A stretch of 64,000 nt of DNA from Pseudomonas sp. B21_DOA (GTDB taxonomy: Bacteria > Pseudomonadota > Gammaproteobacteria > Pseudomonadales > Pseudomonadaceae): NCBI GenBank assembly GCA_030544685.1, contig CP086683.1:2666001-2730000 (forward strand), in the 5' to 3' direction. Below the pieces are notes generated by a model. The model did not search any database. It saw nothing but the letters and a program-made list of their open reading frames with translations, and was not told the origin of the DNA. Shown here piece by piece: positions 1 to 10,201 of the stretch (positions are counted from its first letter, which is position 1; each line of letters begins with the position of its first letter). Position numbers and translations under genes: made by a program.

Positions 1-930
1 GACAGTACCGGCGCCTCGCGTCTGGTACTGAGCTCCAACAAGACGGGCGCCGGCATGGACCTGCAGGTCAGCGGTATCGCCGGTCTCGAGATCGATGGCA
101 CCCAGAAGATGGGTGACAATCCTGCGGCAGGGGCATCCGGTGCGGTCGGTGATGTGGCCAAGGACGCCAGCCTGACCATTGACGGACTGGCCGTTACCAG
201 CAAGACCAATACCGTGACCGGTGCGATCAGCGGCATGACGCTTAACCTGACTGCTGCCAGTCCGTTGGTCAATGGCGTCGCAACGCCAGCGACCGTTTCG
301 GTTGCGACCAATACCGCCGGCATCCAGACATCGCTGCAATCGTTCATCGATTCCTATAACACCCTGAAGAAAACCATCGACACCTTGTCCAAGGCAACGC
401 CGGATGCCGATGGCAATCTGACCGTTTCGGCGGCGTTCACCGGTGACGCTCTGCCGCGTTCGTTGATGGCGGACGTGCGGGCTCAGTTGACAGATCCAGG
501 GGCGGGCGGAGCAGGGCAATTGTCCGTGCTCTCGCAGATGGGTGTCTTGACTGACAGTAAAACCGGTTTGCTGACGCTCGATACCGCAGTATTCAACAAG
601 CGTATGGAAATCCCTGGCATGGCTGGCCAGGTTCAACAGCTGTTCAGCGGCACCGATTCCAAGAATGGTCTGTTGGCGCGTATGACTGCGGCGGTTGATC
701 CGTACGTCAAGACTGGTGGGCTGCTCGATCAGCGCAGTTCCAACCTGACTAATCTGACATCGAGCCTGCAAAAGCAGCAGGCGGCGCTGGATCTGCGCGT
801 GGCCAACCTGACGACGACATTGACCGCCAAGTACAATGCCATGGACTTGCTGGTAGGGCAGATGAAGGCAACGGCGAGCAACATCACGTCGTTCTTCAGC
901 TCGCTGAACGCTCAGCAGTCCGCGAAGTAA
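1..930 (+). CDS. fliD: Flagellar filament cap protein FliD, 3' part
   Basis: This is the C-terminal 309 codons of the filament cap (hook-associated protein 2), cut by the window start. FliD forms a ring at the filament tip under which exported flagellin folds. What is seen is an open frame from base 1, a Thr/Ala/Ser-rich variable middle, and a C-terminal heptad-like helical stretch (about LTNLTSSLQKQQAALDLRVA) followed by an FFSSLNAQQS tail, typical of FliD C-termini. The fliS and fliT-like chaperone genes follow directly, as in other Pseudomonas. The true start lies outside the window, so the N-terminal part cannot be judged. Confidence 0.93.
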   Translation, partial: DSTGASRLVLSSNKTGAGMDLQVSGIAGLEIDGTQKMGDNPAAGASGAVGDVAKDASLTIDGLAVTSKTNTVTGAISGMTLNLTAASPLVNGVATPATVSVATNTAGIQTSLQSFIDSYNTLKKTIDTLSKATPDADGNLTVSAAFTGDALPRSLMADVRAQLTDPGAGGAGQLSVLSQMGVLTDSKTGLLTLDTAVFNKRMEIPGMAGQVQQLFSGTDSKNGLLARMTAAVDPYVKTGGLLDQRSSNLTNLTSSLQKQQAALDLRVANLTTTLTAKYNAMDLLVGQMKATASNITSFFSSLNAQQSAK

Positions 931-942
931 CAGTCAGTAACG

Positions 943-986
943 ACAAAAACCCGGCTACGCTTTATCGGCGTGCGCCGGGTTTTTGT
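943..986 (+). terminator. Intrinsic terminator after fliD
   Basis: A perfect 13-bp inverted repeat (ACAAAAACCCGGC and GCCGGGTTTTTGT) with an 18-nt loop ends in a T run just past the fliD stop. The symmetry means it could also act on the other strand. It probably separates the fliD transcript from fliS at least in part. Confidence 0.75.
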
Positions 987-1058
987 CTTTGATCTAAAGT
1001 TTTCGGACCGGTTGGCGATACACTGGTTATACGAGTCAACGTGGCAATGAGGTAGAAC

Positions 1059-1457
1059 ATGAACCCGATGTTAGCCCTTCGGCAGTACCAGAAAGTCGGC
1101 GCCCATGCGCAGACGTCCGAAGCGAGCCCGCACCGTCTGGTGCAAATGTTGATGGAAGGTGGCCTGGCCCGGATTGCGCAGGCCAAGGGCGCCATCGAAC
1201 GCAAGGACATTCCCGGCAAGTGCACGGCGATCAGCAAGGCCATCGGCATTGTCAGTGGCCTGCGTGAAGGCCTCGATCTTGAAAACAACGCCGAGGCGCT
1301 GGCCGATCTGGATGGCCTGTACATCTACATGATGAAGCGTCTTGCCGAGGCGAACATCAGCAGCGACCCACGTGTGCTCGACGAAGTCGCCGGCCTGCTG
1401 ACAACGGTCAAAGAAGGTTGGGACGCCATCGCGCCCGTGCCGGCTCCGCAGTTCTGA
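1059..1457 (+). CDS. fliS: Flagellin export chaperone FliS
   Basis: FliS binds flagellin in the cytoplasm, prevents early polymerisation and delivers it to the export gate. The 132-residue product has the family's usual length and features: an N-terminal MLALRQYQKV segment, the SPHRLVQMLMEGGLARIAQAKG helix region and a C-terminal AGLLTTVKEGWDAI helix. ATG at 1059 starts it, after the terminator that follows fliD. The fliT-like gene follows after 11 bases, so the two are probably co-transcribed. Identification is secure from family features and synteny. Confidence 0.95.
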   Translation: MNPMLALRQYQKVGAHAQTSEASPHRLVQMLMEGGLARIAQAKGAIERKDIPGKCTAISKAIGIVSGLREGLDLENNAEALADLDGLYIYMMKRLAEANISSDPRVLDEVAGLLTTVKEGWDAIAPVPAPQF

Positions 1458-1468
1458 AGGAGATCACC

Positions 1469-1765
1469 ATGAGTCTTGTATTGCAGCGAATAGCCGATAC
1501 CCGTGAAGCGTTGGTCGGAGCATTGGCCGAACGAAACTGGGAAGCCATTGGTGAGTTGGATCTGGCTTGCCGTTCCTGCATGGAAGACGTCATGGCGGAA
1601 GCTTCGCTGGACGAAGTGGCACTGCGCGACAACCTTGAGGAGCTGCTATTCGTCTACAAAGAGCTTCTCGAGGTAGCAATGGGCGAGCGGCAGGCGATAG
1701 CCAACGAGATGTCGCAGATCACCCAAGCGCAAAAGGCTGCAAAGGTTTACCATCTGTTTGGTTGA
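1469..1765 (+). CDS. FliT-like flagellar export chaperone
   Basis: A 98-residue, largely helical, acidic protein directly downstream of fliS. In Pseudomonas this position holds a small protein variously called FliT, FliS' or FleP. The start chosen is ATG 1469, which has a GAAGGAG-type ribosome site about 8 bases upstream; an in-frame ATG at 1418 lies inside fliS and has no such site. FliT proteins chaperone FliD, which fits the neighbourhood. The role in this organism is inferred from position and size, since the sequence has no catalytic motif. About 170 bases without a gene separate it from fleQ. Confidence 0.7.
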   Translation: MSLVLQRIADTREALVGALAERNWEAIGELDLACRSCMEDVMAEASLDEVALRDNLEELLFVYKELLEVAMGERQAIANEMSQITQAQKAAKVYHLFG

Positions 1766-1937
1766 TTAACCGTCAGTTAAACCAGACATGTGCGCCATAA
1801 ATTTGACTGTGCACGGTTTTTTGACTTAACTAGTGGCTATTATCAGGTTTAGGGCGTCTACAGGCACATGGTGTCCTGCAAGCGTCTCGCTTGCCTTATT
1901 TTTCGGGCATTGAGTTGACTAGGGAAGTTGCTATTGC

Positions 1938-3413
<1,476 letters not shown>

Positions 3414-3453
3414 CGCCGGTTTTTCAAGCGCTTCATTTATAAGCGGTTTTTTT

Positions 3454-3470
3454 AGGCACGGGTATTGCTA
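3454..3470 (+). promoter_or_regulatory. Sigma-54 promoter of fleSR
   Basis: AGGCACGGGTATTGCTA has GG (3455-3456) and GC (3467-3468) separated by 10 bases, and closely matches the sigma-54 -24/-12 consensus. It lies 53 bases before fleS, a known FleQ/RpoN-dependent operon. A weak hairpin (CGCTT, 7-nt loop, AAGCG, then a T run; 3429-3453) just upstream may end fleQ transcription. Confidence 0.85.
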
Positions 3471-3522
3471 TAGCCCTCGTAACGTTCCGTTTCACTGACG
3501 GTCAGCCAAGCGAGAGAGCCCA

Positions 3523-4733
3523 ATGCCCCAAGCCGCCCAGATCTCTTCTGCCTCCAATATCGTGGGGCAACCCTCGTCCGTAGAGCAGGCAAGTCGTCAG
3601 GGACTTGAGCAGGCATTTCAGCTGTTCAACCAGATGTCGAGTCAGCTGACCGACTCTTACAGCCTGCTCGAAGCGCGGGTCACCGAGCTCAAGGGTGAGC
3701 TGGCCGTGGTCAGCGCCCAGCGCATGCAGGAACTGGCGGAAAAAGAGCGCTTGGCCAATCGCTTGCAAAACCTCCTCGACCTGTTGCCCGGCGGCGTCAT
3801 CGTCATCGACGGCCACGGTCTGGTGCGCGAAGCCAACCCGGCCGCCATCGATCTGCTCGGCTCGCCACTCGAAGGCGAACTCTGGCGCCATGTGATTGCA
3901 CGCTGCTTCGCTCCCCGCGAAGACGACGGTCATGAAATTTCCCTGAAAAATGGTCGACGCCTGTCGATTGCCACCCGCTCGCTGGACGCCGAGCCGGGGC
4001 AGTTGGTGCTGCTCAACGACTTGACTGAAACCCGTCATCTGCAAGACCAACTGGCACGGCACGAGCGCTTGTCTTCGCTGGGCCGCATGGTTGCGTCTCT
4101 GGCTCATCAGATTCGTACGCCGCTGTCCGCCGCGTTGCTCTACGCCAGTCATTTGACTGAGCAGCAATTGCCGGTGGAAACCCAGCAGCGCTTCGCCGGC
4201 CGCCTGAAGGAGCGTCTGCACGAACTCGAACATCAAGTGCGCGACATGCTGGTGTTCGCTCGCGGTGAATTGCCGCTGACCGACCGCCTCACCCCTGATG
4301 CCTTGATGCAATCGCTGCAGGCTGCGGCGCTGACCCACGTGCAGGATCTGCCAATCCGCTGGCAGTGCGACAGCCATGCCGGTGAGCTGCTGTGCAACCG
4401 CGACACGCTGGTCGGCGCATTGCTGAATCTGATTGAAAACGCCATTCAGGCGAGCGCCGGCGAGGCGCGCCTGAAAGTGCATTGCTACACCAGAGGCAAT
4501 ACGCTGCGTCTGTGTGTCAGCGACAACGGCAGCGGTATTGAGCCGACAGTTTTGGCGCGCCTCGGCGAGCCTTTTTTACTACCAAAGTCACCGGGACCGG
4601 CCTTGGCCTGACCGTGGTCAAAGCGGTGGCCCGCGCGCATCAGGGAGAATTGACCCTGCGCTCGCGAGTCGGGCGCGGCACCTGCGCGCAGGTCAGCCTG
4701 CCACTGTTTTCCGCTGCACAAGGAGTTGAATAA
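3523..4733 (+). CDS. fleS: Sensor histidine kinase FleS (frame broken by one base)
   Basis: FleS is the cytosolic histidine kinase that phosphorylates FleR to switch on class III flagellar genes. It shows an N-terminal coiled segment, a PAS-like domain (about 80-150), the phospho-acceptor region [17 protein letters not shown] with His195, and the N box [11 protein letters not shown]. The frame breaks near residue 350 at a run of six T (4572-4577). As given, the protein stops at 4611 (362 residues) and loses the G2 box. With one more T the frame continues through [19 protein letters not shown] to TAA at 4731-4733, about 403 residues, the normal family length. fleR starts 5 bases later. The break is most likely an assembly error. 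Confidence 0.92.
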
Positions 4734-4738
4734 ACGTC

Positions 4739-6120
4739 ATGGGCATCAAGGTGTTGCTGGTCGAGGATGACCGTTCGTTGCGCGAGGCGCTGGCCGATAC
4801 GCTGCTGCTCGCCGGCCACGACTATCACGCCGTCGGCAGCGCCGAAGAAGCACTGACGGCTGTCGCGCAGCAAGCCTTCAGCCTGGTGGTCAGCGACGTC
4901 AACATGCCGGGCATGGACGGTCATCAATTGCTTGCCCTGCTGCGCGCGCGCCAACCGCAATTGCCGGTGCTGCTGATGACCGCCCACGGCGCGGTCGAAC
5001 GTGCGGTCGATGCCATGCGCCAGGGTGCGGCGGATTATCTGGTCAAGCCGTTCGAACCCAAAGCGCTGCTCGATCTGGTGGCGCGCCATGCCTTGGGCAG
5101 CATTGACGCTGGCGAAGCGGACGGTCCGGTCGCCGTTGAACCGGCCAGTGCGCAGTTGCTTGAATTGGCGGCACGGGTCGCACGCAGTGATTCGACTGTG
5201 TTGATCTCTGGCGAGTCCGGCACCGGTAAAGAAGTGCTGGCGCGCTACATTCACCAGCAATCGCGGCGGGCCAGTCAGCCCTTTATTGCGATCAACTGCG
5301 CGGCGATTCCCGACAACATGCTCGAAGCGACGCTGTTCGGTCATGAGAAAGGTTCGTTCACCGGTGCTATCGCCTCGCAGGCCGGCAAGTTCGAGCAGGC
5401 GGACGGCGGCACCATTCTGCTCGACGAAATTTCCGAAATGCCGCTGGGCCTGCAAGCCAAGTTGTTACGTGTTCTGCAAGAGCGCGAAGTCGAGCGCGTG
5501 GGCGCCCGCAAGCCGATCAGTCTGGATATTCGCGTGGTCGCCACGACCAACCGCGATCTGGCCGGTGAAGTGGCGGCGGGGCGTTTTCGCGAAGACCTGT
5601 TTTACCGTTTGTCGGTTTTCCCCTGGCGTGGCGTCCACTTCGCGAGCGCACTGCCGATATCCTGCCGCTGGCGGAAAAGTTGTTGGCCAAACACGTCAAT
5701 AAAATGAAGCACGCCGCAGCGAAGCTATCGCCCGAAGCGCAAGCCTGCCTGACCGCATATCCGTGGCCGGGCAATGTGCGTGAACTGGACAACGCCATTC
5801 AGCGTGCGTTGATTCTGCAGCAGGGCGGTTTGATTCAGCCGCAGGATTTTTGCCTGAGCGGTGCGGTGACATTTGCGCCGTCGCCGGTCGCGGCACCGGT
5901 GATCCGCGAGGTGGAAATCGAGGCGGATTCTTCCGGCGCCCTGGGCGATGACCTGCGCCGCCGGGAGTTTCAGATGATCATCGACACCCTGCGCGCCGAG
6001 CGTGGCCGGCGCAAGGAAGCTGCCGAAAAACTCGGCATCAGCCCGCGTACCCTGCGCTACAAACTGGCGCAAATGCGCGACGCCGGGATGGACGTCGAAG
6101 GCTATCTGTTCGCCACCTGA
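4739..6120 (+). CDS. fleR: Response regulator FleR (frame broken by one base)
   Basis: FleR is the sigma-54 activator paired with FleS; it controls basal-body, hook and fliA-dependent steps. The receiver domain has Asp53 in [10 protein letters not shown]. The AAA+ domain has Walker A GESGTGKE and the GSFTGA sigma-54 loop. The C-terminal helix-turn-helix includes [20 protein letters not shown]. The frame breaks near residue 294 in a run of four C (5620-5623). Adding one C restores [22 protein letters not shown] and joins the two parts into about 460 residues. As given, the first part stops at 5707 and lacks the DNA-binding domain. The same kind of loss occurs in ten other genes here. Confidence 0.92.
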
Positions 6121-6154
6121 TCGATGCTGCAAAACATCCAGATGCTTTTCTCAG

Positions 6155-6180
6155 AAGGGTGCCCATGAGCTGGCACCCTT
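6155..6180 (+). terminator. Inverted repeat after fleR, overlapping the fliE promoter
   Basis: AAGGGTGCC (6155-6163) and GGCACCCTT (6172-6180) form a perfect 9-bp stem with an 8-nt loop just after the fleR stop. There is no long T run. The right arm contains the -24 element of the fliE sigma-54 promoter, so the element may end fleSR transcription, tune the promoter, or both. Confidence 0.45.
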
Positions 6181-6187
6181 GTTGCTA
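6171..6187 (+). promoter_or_regulatory. Sigma-54 promoter of the fliE operon
   Basis: TGGCACCCTTGTTGCTA has GG (6172-6173) and GC (6184-6185) at the exact 10-base spacing and a near-consensus sigma-54 sequence, 60 bases before fliE. In Pseudomonas the fliEFGHIJ operon depends on FleQ and RpoN. Confidence 0.88.
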
Positions 6188-6246
6188 ATACCTGTGTACC
6201 CGCCGAGTGAGTGTCAAAAATTGCGGGCCGCCCAAGAGAGTAGACC

Positions 6247-6576
6247 ATGAGCCAAGGTATTGAATTTAATCGGTTGATGATGGACATGCAGGCCATGAAA
6301 GTGGATGCCATGTCTGCGCGTAAATCGACTGCCGCTGTCCCTGAAATCGCGGGCAGCAGCTTTTCCGACATGCTCGGTCAGGCGATCAATAAAGTCAGCG
6401 ATACCCAACAGGCGTCGACTCAACTGGCCAATGCGTTCGAGATCGGCAAGAGCGGCGTCGACCTGACTGACGTCATGATTGCGTCGCAAAAAGCCAGCGT
6501 GTCGTTCCAGGCTCTGACCCAGGTGCGCAACAAACTGGTCCAGGCTTACCAAGACATCATGCAGATGCCGGTTTAA
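6247..6576 (+). CDS. fliE: Flagellar hook-basal body protein FliE
   Basis: FliE joins the MS ring to the proximal rod and is an early export substrate. The 109-residue protein has the family length and the conserved C-terminal pattern [19 protein letters not shown] followed by [20 protein letters not shown] at 6247 is preceded by an AGAG-type ribosome site. It is the first gene of the fliEFGHIJ operon, 60 bases downstream of a sigma-54 promoter, and 14 bases separate it from fliF. Confidence 0.96.
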   Translation: MSQGIEFNRLMMDMQAMKVDAMSARKSTAAVPEIAGSSFSDMLGQAINKVSDTQQASTQLANAFEIGKSGVDLTDVMIASQKASVSFQALTQVRNKLVQAYQDIMQMPV

Positions 6577-6590
6577 GGGCGAAATAAGTC

Positions 6591-8378
6591 ATGGCAGAAG
6601 CAGTCGCTGATAACGTTCCGGCCAAGGCCACCCCGATCGACGGCAAACCGCCGCTGTTCGGCCTGTCCTTTCTGGAAAACCTTTCCCAGATGACCGTGCT
6701 GCGTCAGGTCGGCCTGTTGGTCGGTCTGGCTGCGAGCGTGGCGATTGGCTTTGCCGTGGTGCTGTGGTCGCAGCAGCCGGATTACCGTCCACTGTACGGC
6801 AGCCTTGCCGGCATGGACGCCAAACAGGTCATGGAAACTCTGGCCGCCGCTGACATTCCTTACAACGTGGAGCCCAATTCCGGCGCCTTGCTGGTCAAGG
6901 CCGACGACCTGTCCCGTGCACGGATGAAACTCGCTGCCGCTGGTGTCACTCCCAGCGACGGCAACATCGGTTTCGAAATCCTCGACAAGGAACAGGGTCT
7001 GGGCACCAGCCAGTTCATGGAAGCGACCCGTTATCGTCGCGGCCTCGAGGGCGAACTGGCGCGCACTATCTCCAGCCTGAACAACGTCAAGGGTGCGCGC
7101 GTGCACCTGGCGATTCCGAAGAGTTCGGTGTTCGTCCGTGACGAGCGCAAGCCGAGCGCCTCGGTATTGGTCGAGCTGTACAGCGGGCGTTCGCTGGAAC
7201 CGGGTCAGGTGGTGGCGATCATCAACCTGGTGGCGACTTCCGTGCCTGAGTTGAGCAAATCGCAGATCACCGTCGTCGATCAGAAGGGCAACCTGCTCTC
7301 CGATCAGGCCGAAAATTCTGAAATGACCATGGCCGGTAAGCAGTTCGATTACAGCCGTCGCATGGAAAGCATGCTCACCCAGCGCGTGCACAACATTCTG
7401 CAACCGGTACTGGGCAACGATCGCTACAAGGCTGAAGTCTCCGCCGACATCGATTTCAGTGCCGTCGAATCGACCGCCGAGCAGTTCAACCCGGACCAAC
7501 CGGCGTTGCGCAGCGAGCAGTCGGTCAACGAACAACGCACCGCGAGCAATGGCCCGCAAGGTGTGCCGGGTGCCCTGAGCAACCAGCCACCGGCGCCGGC
7601 CTCGGCGCCGCAGACCACCGGCGGCACCGCCGCACCGGCCGGTATGATCCAGCCGGGCCAGCCACTGGTTGACGCCAACGGCCAGCAGATCATGGACCCG
7701 GCCACTGGCCAGCCGATGCTCGCACCGTACCCGGCAGACAAGCGTCAACAATCGACGAAGAACTTCGAACTCGACCGTTCGATCAGCCACACCAAACAGC
7801 AGCAGGGCCGTCTCAATCGCCTGTCGGTGTCGGTGGTGGTCGACGATCAGGTCAAGGTCAATGCGGCCAACGGCGAAACCAGCCGTGCGCCGTGGAGCGC
7901 CGACGAATTGGCGCGCTTCACCCGTCTGGTGCAGGACGCCGTCGGTTTCGATGCCAGTCGTGGCGACAGCGTCAGCGTGATCAACATGCCGTTCTCCGCC
8001 GAACGCGGCGAAGTGATTGCCGATATTCCGTTCTACTCCCAGCCATGGTTCTGGGACATCGTCAAACAAGTGCTGGGTGTGCTGTTCATCCTCGTACTGG
8101 TGTTTGGTGTGCTGCGTCCGGTGCTCAACAACATCACCGGCGGTGGCAAAGGCAAGGAGCTGGCCGGTCTGGGCAGCGACGTGGAACTTGGTGGCATGGG
8201 CGGCCTGGACGGCGAACTGGCCAACGACCGCGTGAGCCTCGGTGGTCCGCAGAGCATTCTGTTGCCGAGCCCGAGCGAGGGTTATGACGCGCAGCTGAAT
8301 GCAATCAAGAGTCTGGTAGCTGAAGACCCGGGTCGCGTGGCTCAGGTCGTAAAAGAGTGGATTAACGCAGATGAGTGA
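6591..8378 (+). CDS. fliF: Flagellar MS-ring protein FliF
   Basis: FliF forms the inner-membrane MS ring that nucleates the basal body. The 595-residue product has two transmembrane segments: one near residues 40-60 (LLVGLAASVAIGFAVVLW) and one near 480-505 (FWDIVKQVLGVLFILVLVFG). Between them lies the periplasmic ring-building region, with a Pro/Ala/Gly-rich linker around residues 315-370. The cytoplasmic C-terminus that binds FliG is intact (AQVVKEWINADE). It overlaps the start of fliG by 8 bases, consistent with translational coupling. Confidence 0.97.
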   Translation: MAEAVADNVPAKATPIDGKPPLFGLSFLENLSQMTVLRQVGLLVGLAASVAIGFAVVLWSQQPDYRPLYGSLAGMDAKQVMETLAAADIPYNVEPNSGALLVKADDLSRARMKLAAAGVTPSDGNIGFEILDKEQGLGTSQFMEATRYRRGLEGELARTISSLNNVKGARVHLAIPKSSVFVRDERKPSASVLVELYSGRSLEPGQVVAIINLVATSVPELSKSQITVVDQKGNLLSDQAENSEMTMAGKQFDYSRRMESMLTQRVHNILQPVLGNDRYKAEVSADIDFSAVESTAEQFNPDQPALRSEQSVNEQRTASNGPQGVPGALSNQPPAPASAPQTTGGTAAPAGMIQPGQPLVDANGQQIMDPATGQPMLAPYPADKRQQSTKNFELDRSISHTKQQQGRLNRLSVSVVVDDQVKVNAANGETSRAPWSADELARFTRLVQDAVGFDASRGDSVSVINMPFSAERGEVIADIPFYSQPWFWDIVKQVLGVLFILVLVFGVLRPVLNNITGGGKGKELAGLGSDVELGGMGGLDGELANDRVSLGGPQSILLPSPSEGYDAQLNAIKSLVAEDPGRVAQVVKEWINADE

Positions 8379-9390
8379 TAACCGAGCCGCCGCCGTCAAA
8401 CTGACCAAGGTCGACAAAGCCGCGATTCTGCTGCTGTCCCTGGGTTCGACCGATGCTGCGCAAGTGCTGCGCCACATGGGCCCCAAAGAGGTTCAGCGCG
8501 TCGGCGTGGCCATGGCGCAGATGGGCAACGTCCATCGCGAACAGGTCGAGCAGGTGATGAGCGAGTTCGTCGACATCGTCGGCGATCAGACCAGCCTCGG
8601 CGTCGGTTCCGACGACTACGTGCGCAAGATGCTCACCCAGGCCCTGGGCGAAGACAAGGCCAACGGCCTGATCGACCGCATCCTGCTCGGTGGTAACACC
8701 AGCGGCCTCGACAGCCTGAAATGGATGGAGCCGCGCGCCGTCGCCGACGTGATCCGCTACGAACACCCGCAGATCCAGGCAATCGTGGTCGCGTACCTCG
8801 ACCCGGATCAGGCCGGTGAAGTGCTCGGCAACTTCGACCACAAAGTGCGTCTGGACATCATTCTGCGCGTCTCGTCGTTGAACACCGTGCAACCGGCCGC
8901 CTTGAAAGAACTCAACCAGATTCTCGAGAAGCAGTTCTCCGGCAACTCGAACGCCTCGCGCACCACCCTGGGTGGCATCAAGCGTGCGGCCGACATCATG
9001 AACTTCCTCGACAGCTCGATCGAAGGCCAGCTCATGGACTCGATCCGCGAAGTCGACGAAGACCTGTCCGGTCAGATCGAAGACCTCATGTTCGTGTTCA
9101 ACAACCTTGCCGACGTCGACGACCGTGGCATCCAGGCGCTGTTGCGCGAAGTGTCTTCGGACGTGCTGGTACTGGCCCTCAAGGGTTCGGACGAAGGCGT
9201 CAAGGAAAAGATCTTCAAGAACATGTCCAAGCGTGCCGCCGAACTGTTGCGCGACGACCTCGAGGCCAAAGGCCCGGTGCGCGTCAGCGATGTCGAGACC
9301 GCGCAGAAGGAAATCCTCACCATTGCCCGTCGTATGGCCGAAGCCGGCGAGATCGTGCTCGGTGGCAAGGGCGGCGAGGAAATGATCTAA
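8371..9390 (+). CDS. fliG: Flagellar motor switch protein FliG
   Basis: FliG is the rotor protein of the C ring; its C-terminal domain interacts with the stators and generates torque. The 339 residues show the FliG pattern throughout, including an N-terminal ILLLSLGSTDAAQVLRHM segment, the middle-domain LDSLKWMEPRAVADVIRYEHPQ (EHPQ motif), and the charged C-terminal helix around LMFVFNNLADVDDRGIQALL. Length and order match the family. It overlaps fliF and is followed 4 bases later by fliH. Confidence 0.97.
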   Translation: MSDNRAAAVKLTKVDKAAILLLSLGSTDAAQVLRHMGPKEVQRVGVAMAQMGNVHREQVEQVMSEFVDIVGDQTSLGVGSDDYVRKMLTQALGEDKANGLIDRILLGGNTSGLDSLKWMEPRAVADVIRYEHPQIQAIVVAYLDPDQAGEVLGNFDHKVRLDIILRVSSLNTVQPAALKELNQILEKQFSGNSNASRTTLGGIKRAADIMNFLDSSIEGQLMDSIREVDEDLSGQIEDLMFVFNNLADVDDRGIQALLREVSSDVLVLALKGSDEGVKEKIFKNMSKRAAELLRDDLEAKGPVRVSDVETAQKEILTIARRMAEAGEIVLGGKGGEEMI

Positions 9391-9394
9391 GCCC

Positions 9395-10201
9395 ATGGAT
9401 AAGCCTGACGAGTCTGTGACGGATCTGATCCGCGCCCGCGATGTTCGTGGTTTCGAATCCTGGGCGCTGCCCAGCTTCGATCCGCCGAAACCGGAACCCG
9501 AGCCGGAACCGGAACCCGAACCGCCGGAAATGGAAGAAGTGCCGCTGGAAGAAGTCCAGCCACTGACCCTGGAAGAACTCGAAAGCATCCGTCAGGAGGC
9601 TTACAACGAGGGCTTCGCCATCGGCGAAAAGGAAGGTTTTCACAGCACCACGCTGAAGGTTCGCCAGGAAGCAGAAGCCGCGCTGGCGGCGAAAATCGCC
9701 AGCCTTGAGCTGCTGATGGCCAACCTGTTCGAACCGATCGCCGAGCAAGACACCCAGATTGAAAAGTCGCTGGTCGATCTCGTGCAACACATCACCAAGC
9801 AGGTGATCAAGCGCGAACTGGCCATCGATTCAACGCAGATCGAACACGTCATGCGCGATGCCCTCAAGCTATTGCCGCTGGGCGTGGAAAACGTGCGTCT
9901 GTACGTCAATCCGCAGGATTTCGCCCAGGTCAAAGCCCTGCGCGAACGCCACGAAGAAACCTGGCGCATCGTCGAAGACGAGTCGCTGTTGCCGGGTGGC
10001 TGCCGGGTTGAAACCGAGCACAGCCGCATCGACGCCAGTGTCGAATCGCGGGTGACCCAGGTCATGGCCAAACTGTTCGACCAGTTGCACGAGCAGGCCC
10101 TGCACCCGGCAGCGCCTGACTTGAGTCTGGATATTCCCGAAGACACCCCAGCGGCTGTCGACTCTGACGAGCCGCGCGCGGACGCCAGCGATGCGCCTTG
10201 A
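9395..10201 (+). CDS. fliH: Flagellar export ATPase regulator FliH
   Basis: FliH binds and restrains the FliI ATPase and docks it to FliN at the C ring. The 268-residue product begins with a Pro/Glu alternating stretch (about residues 31-45), followed by a long helical coiled region and a C-terminal globular part (LDLVQHITKQVIKRELAID and VNPQDFAQVKAL-type segments). The acidic, Ala/Asp-rich tail is variable in the family. It overlaps the first codons of fliI by 11 bases, so translation of the regulator and its ATPase is probably coupled. Confidence 0.95.
   Translation: MDKPDESVTDLIRARDVRGFESWALPSFDPPKPEPEPEPEPEPPEMEEVPLEEVQPLTLEELESIRQEAYNEGFAIGEKEGFHSTTLKVRQEAEAALAAKIASLELLMANLFEPIAEQDTQIEKSLVDLVQHITKQVIKRELAIDSTQIEHVMRDALKLLPLGVENVRLYVNPQDFAQVKALRERHEETWRIVEDESLLPGGCRVETEHSRIDASVESRVTQVMAKLFDQLHEQALHPAAPDLSLDIPEDTPAAVDSDEPRADASDAP

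Noticed and set aside
1766..1937. A specific promoter for fleQ in the gap after the fliT-like gene.
   Set aside because: TTGACT-like boxes are present but none pairs with a good -10 at 16-18 bases, so I could not support a particular site.
4569..4580. The broken point of fleS reads T TTT TTA, a canonical -1 ribosomal slippery heptamer in the right phase, and a -1 shift would give full-length FleS.
   Set aside because: Eleven other one-base losses in this window occur at runs without such a heptamer, so a shared technical cause is simpler. No conserved downstream pseudoknot was evident. Kept as a low-probability alternative.
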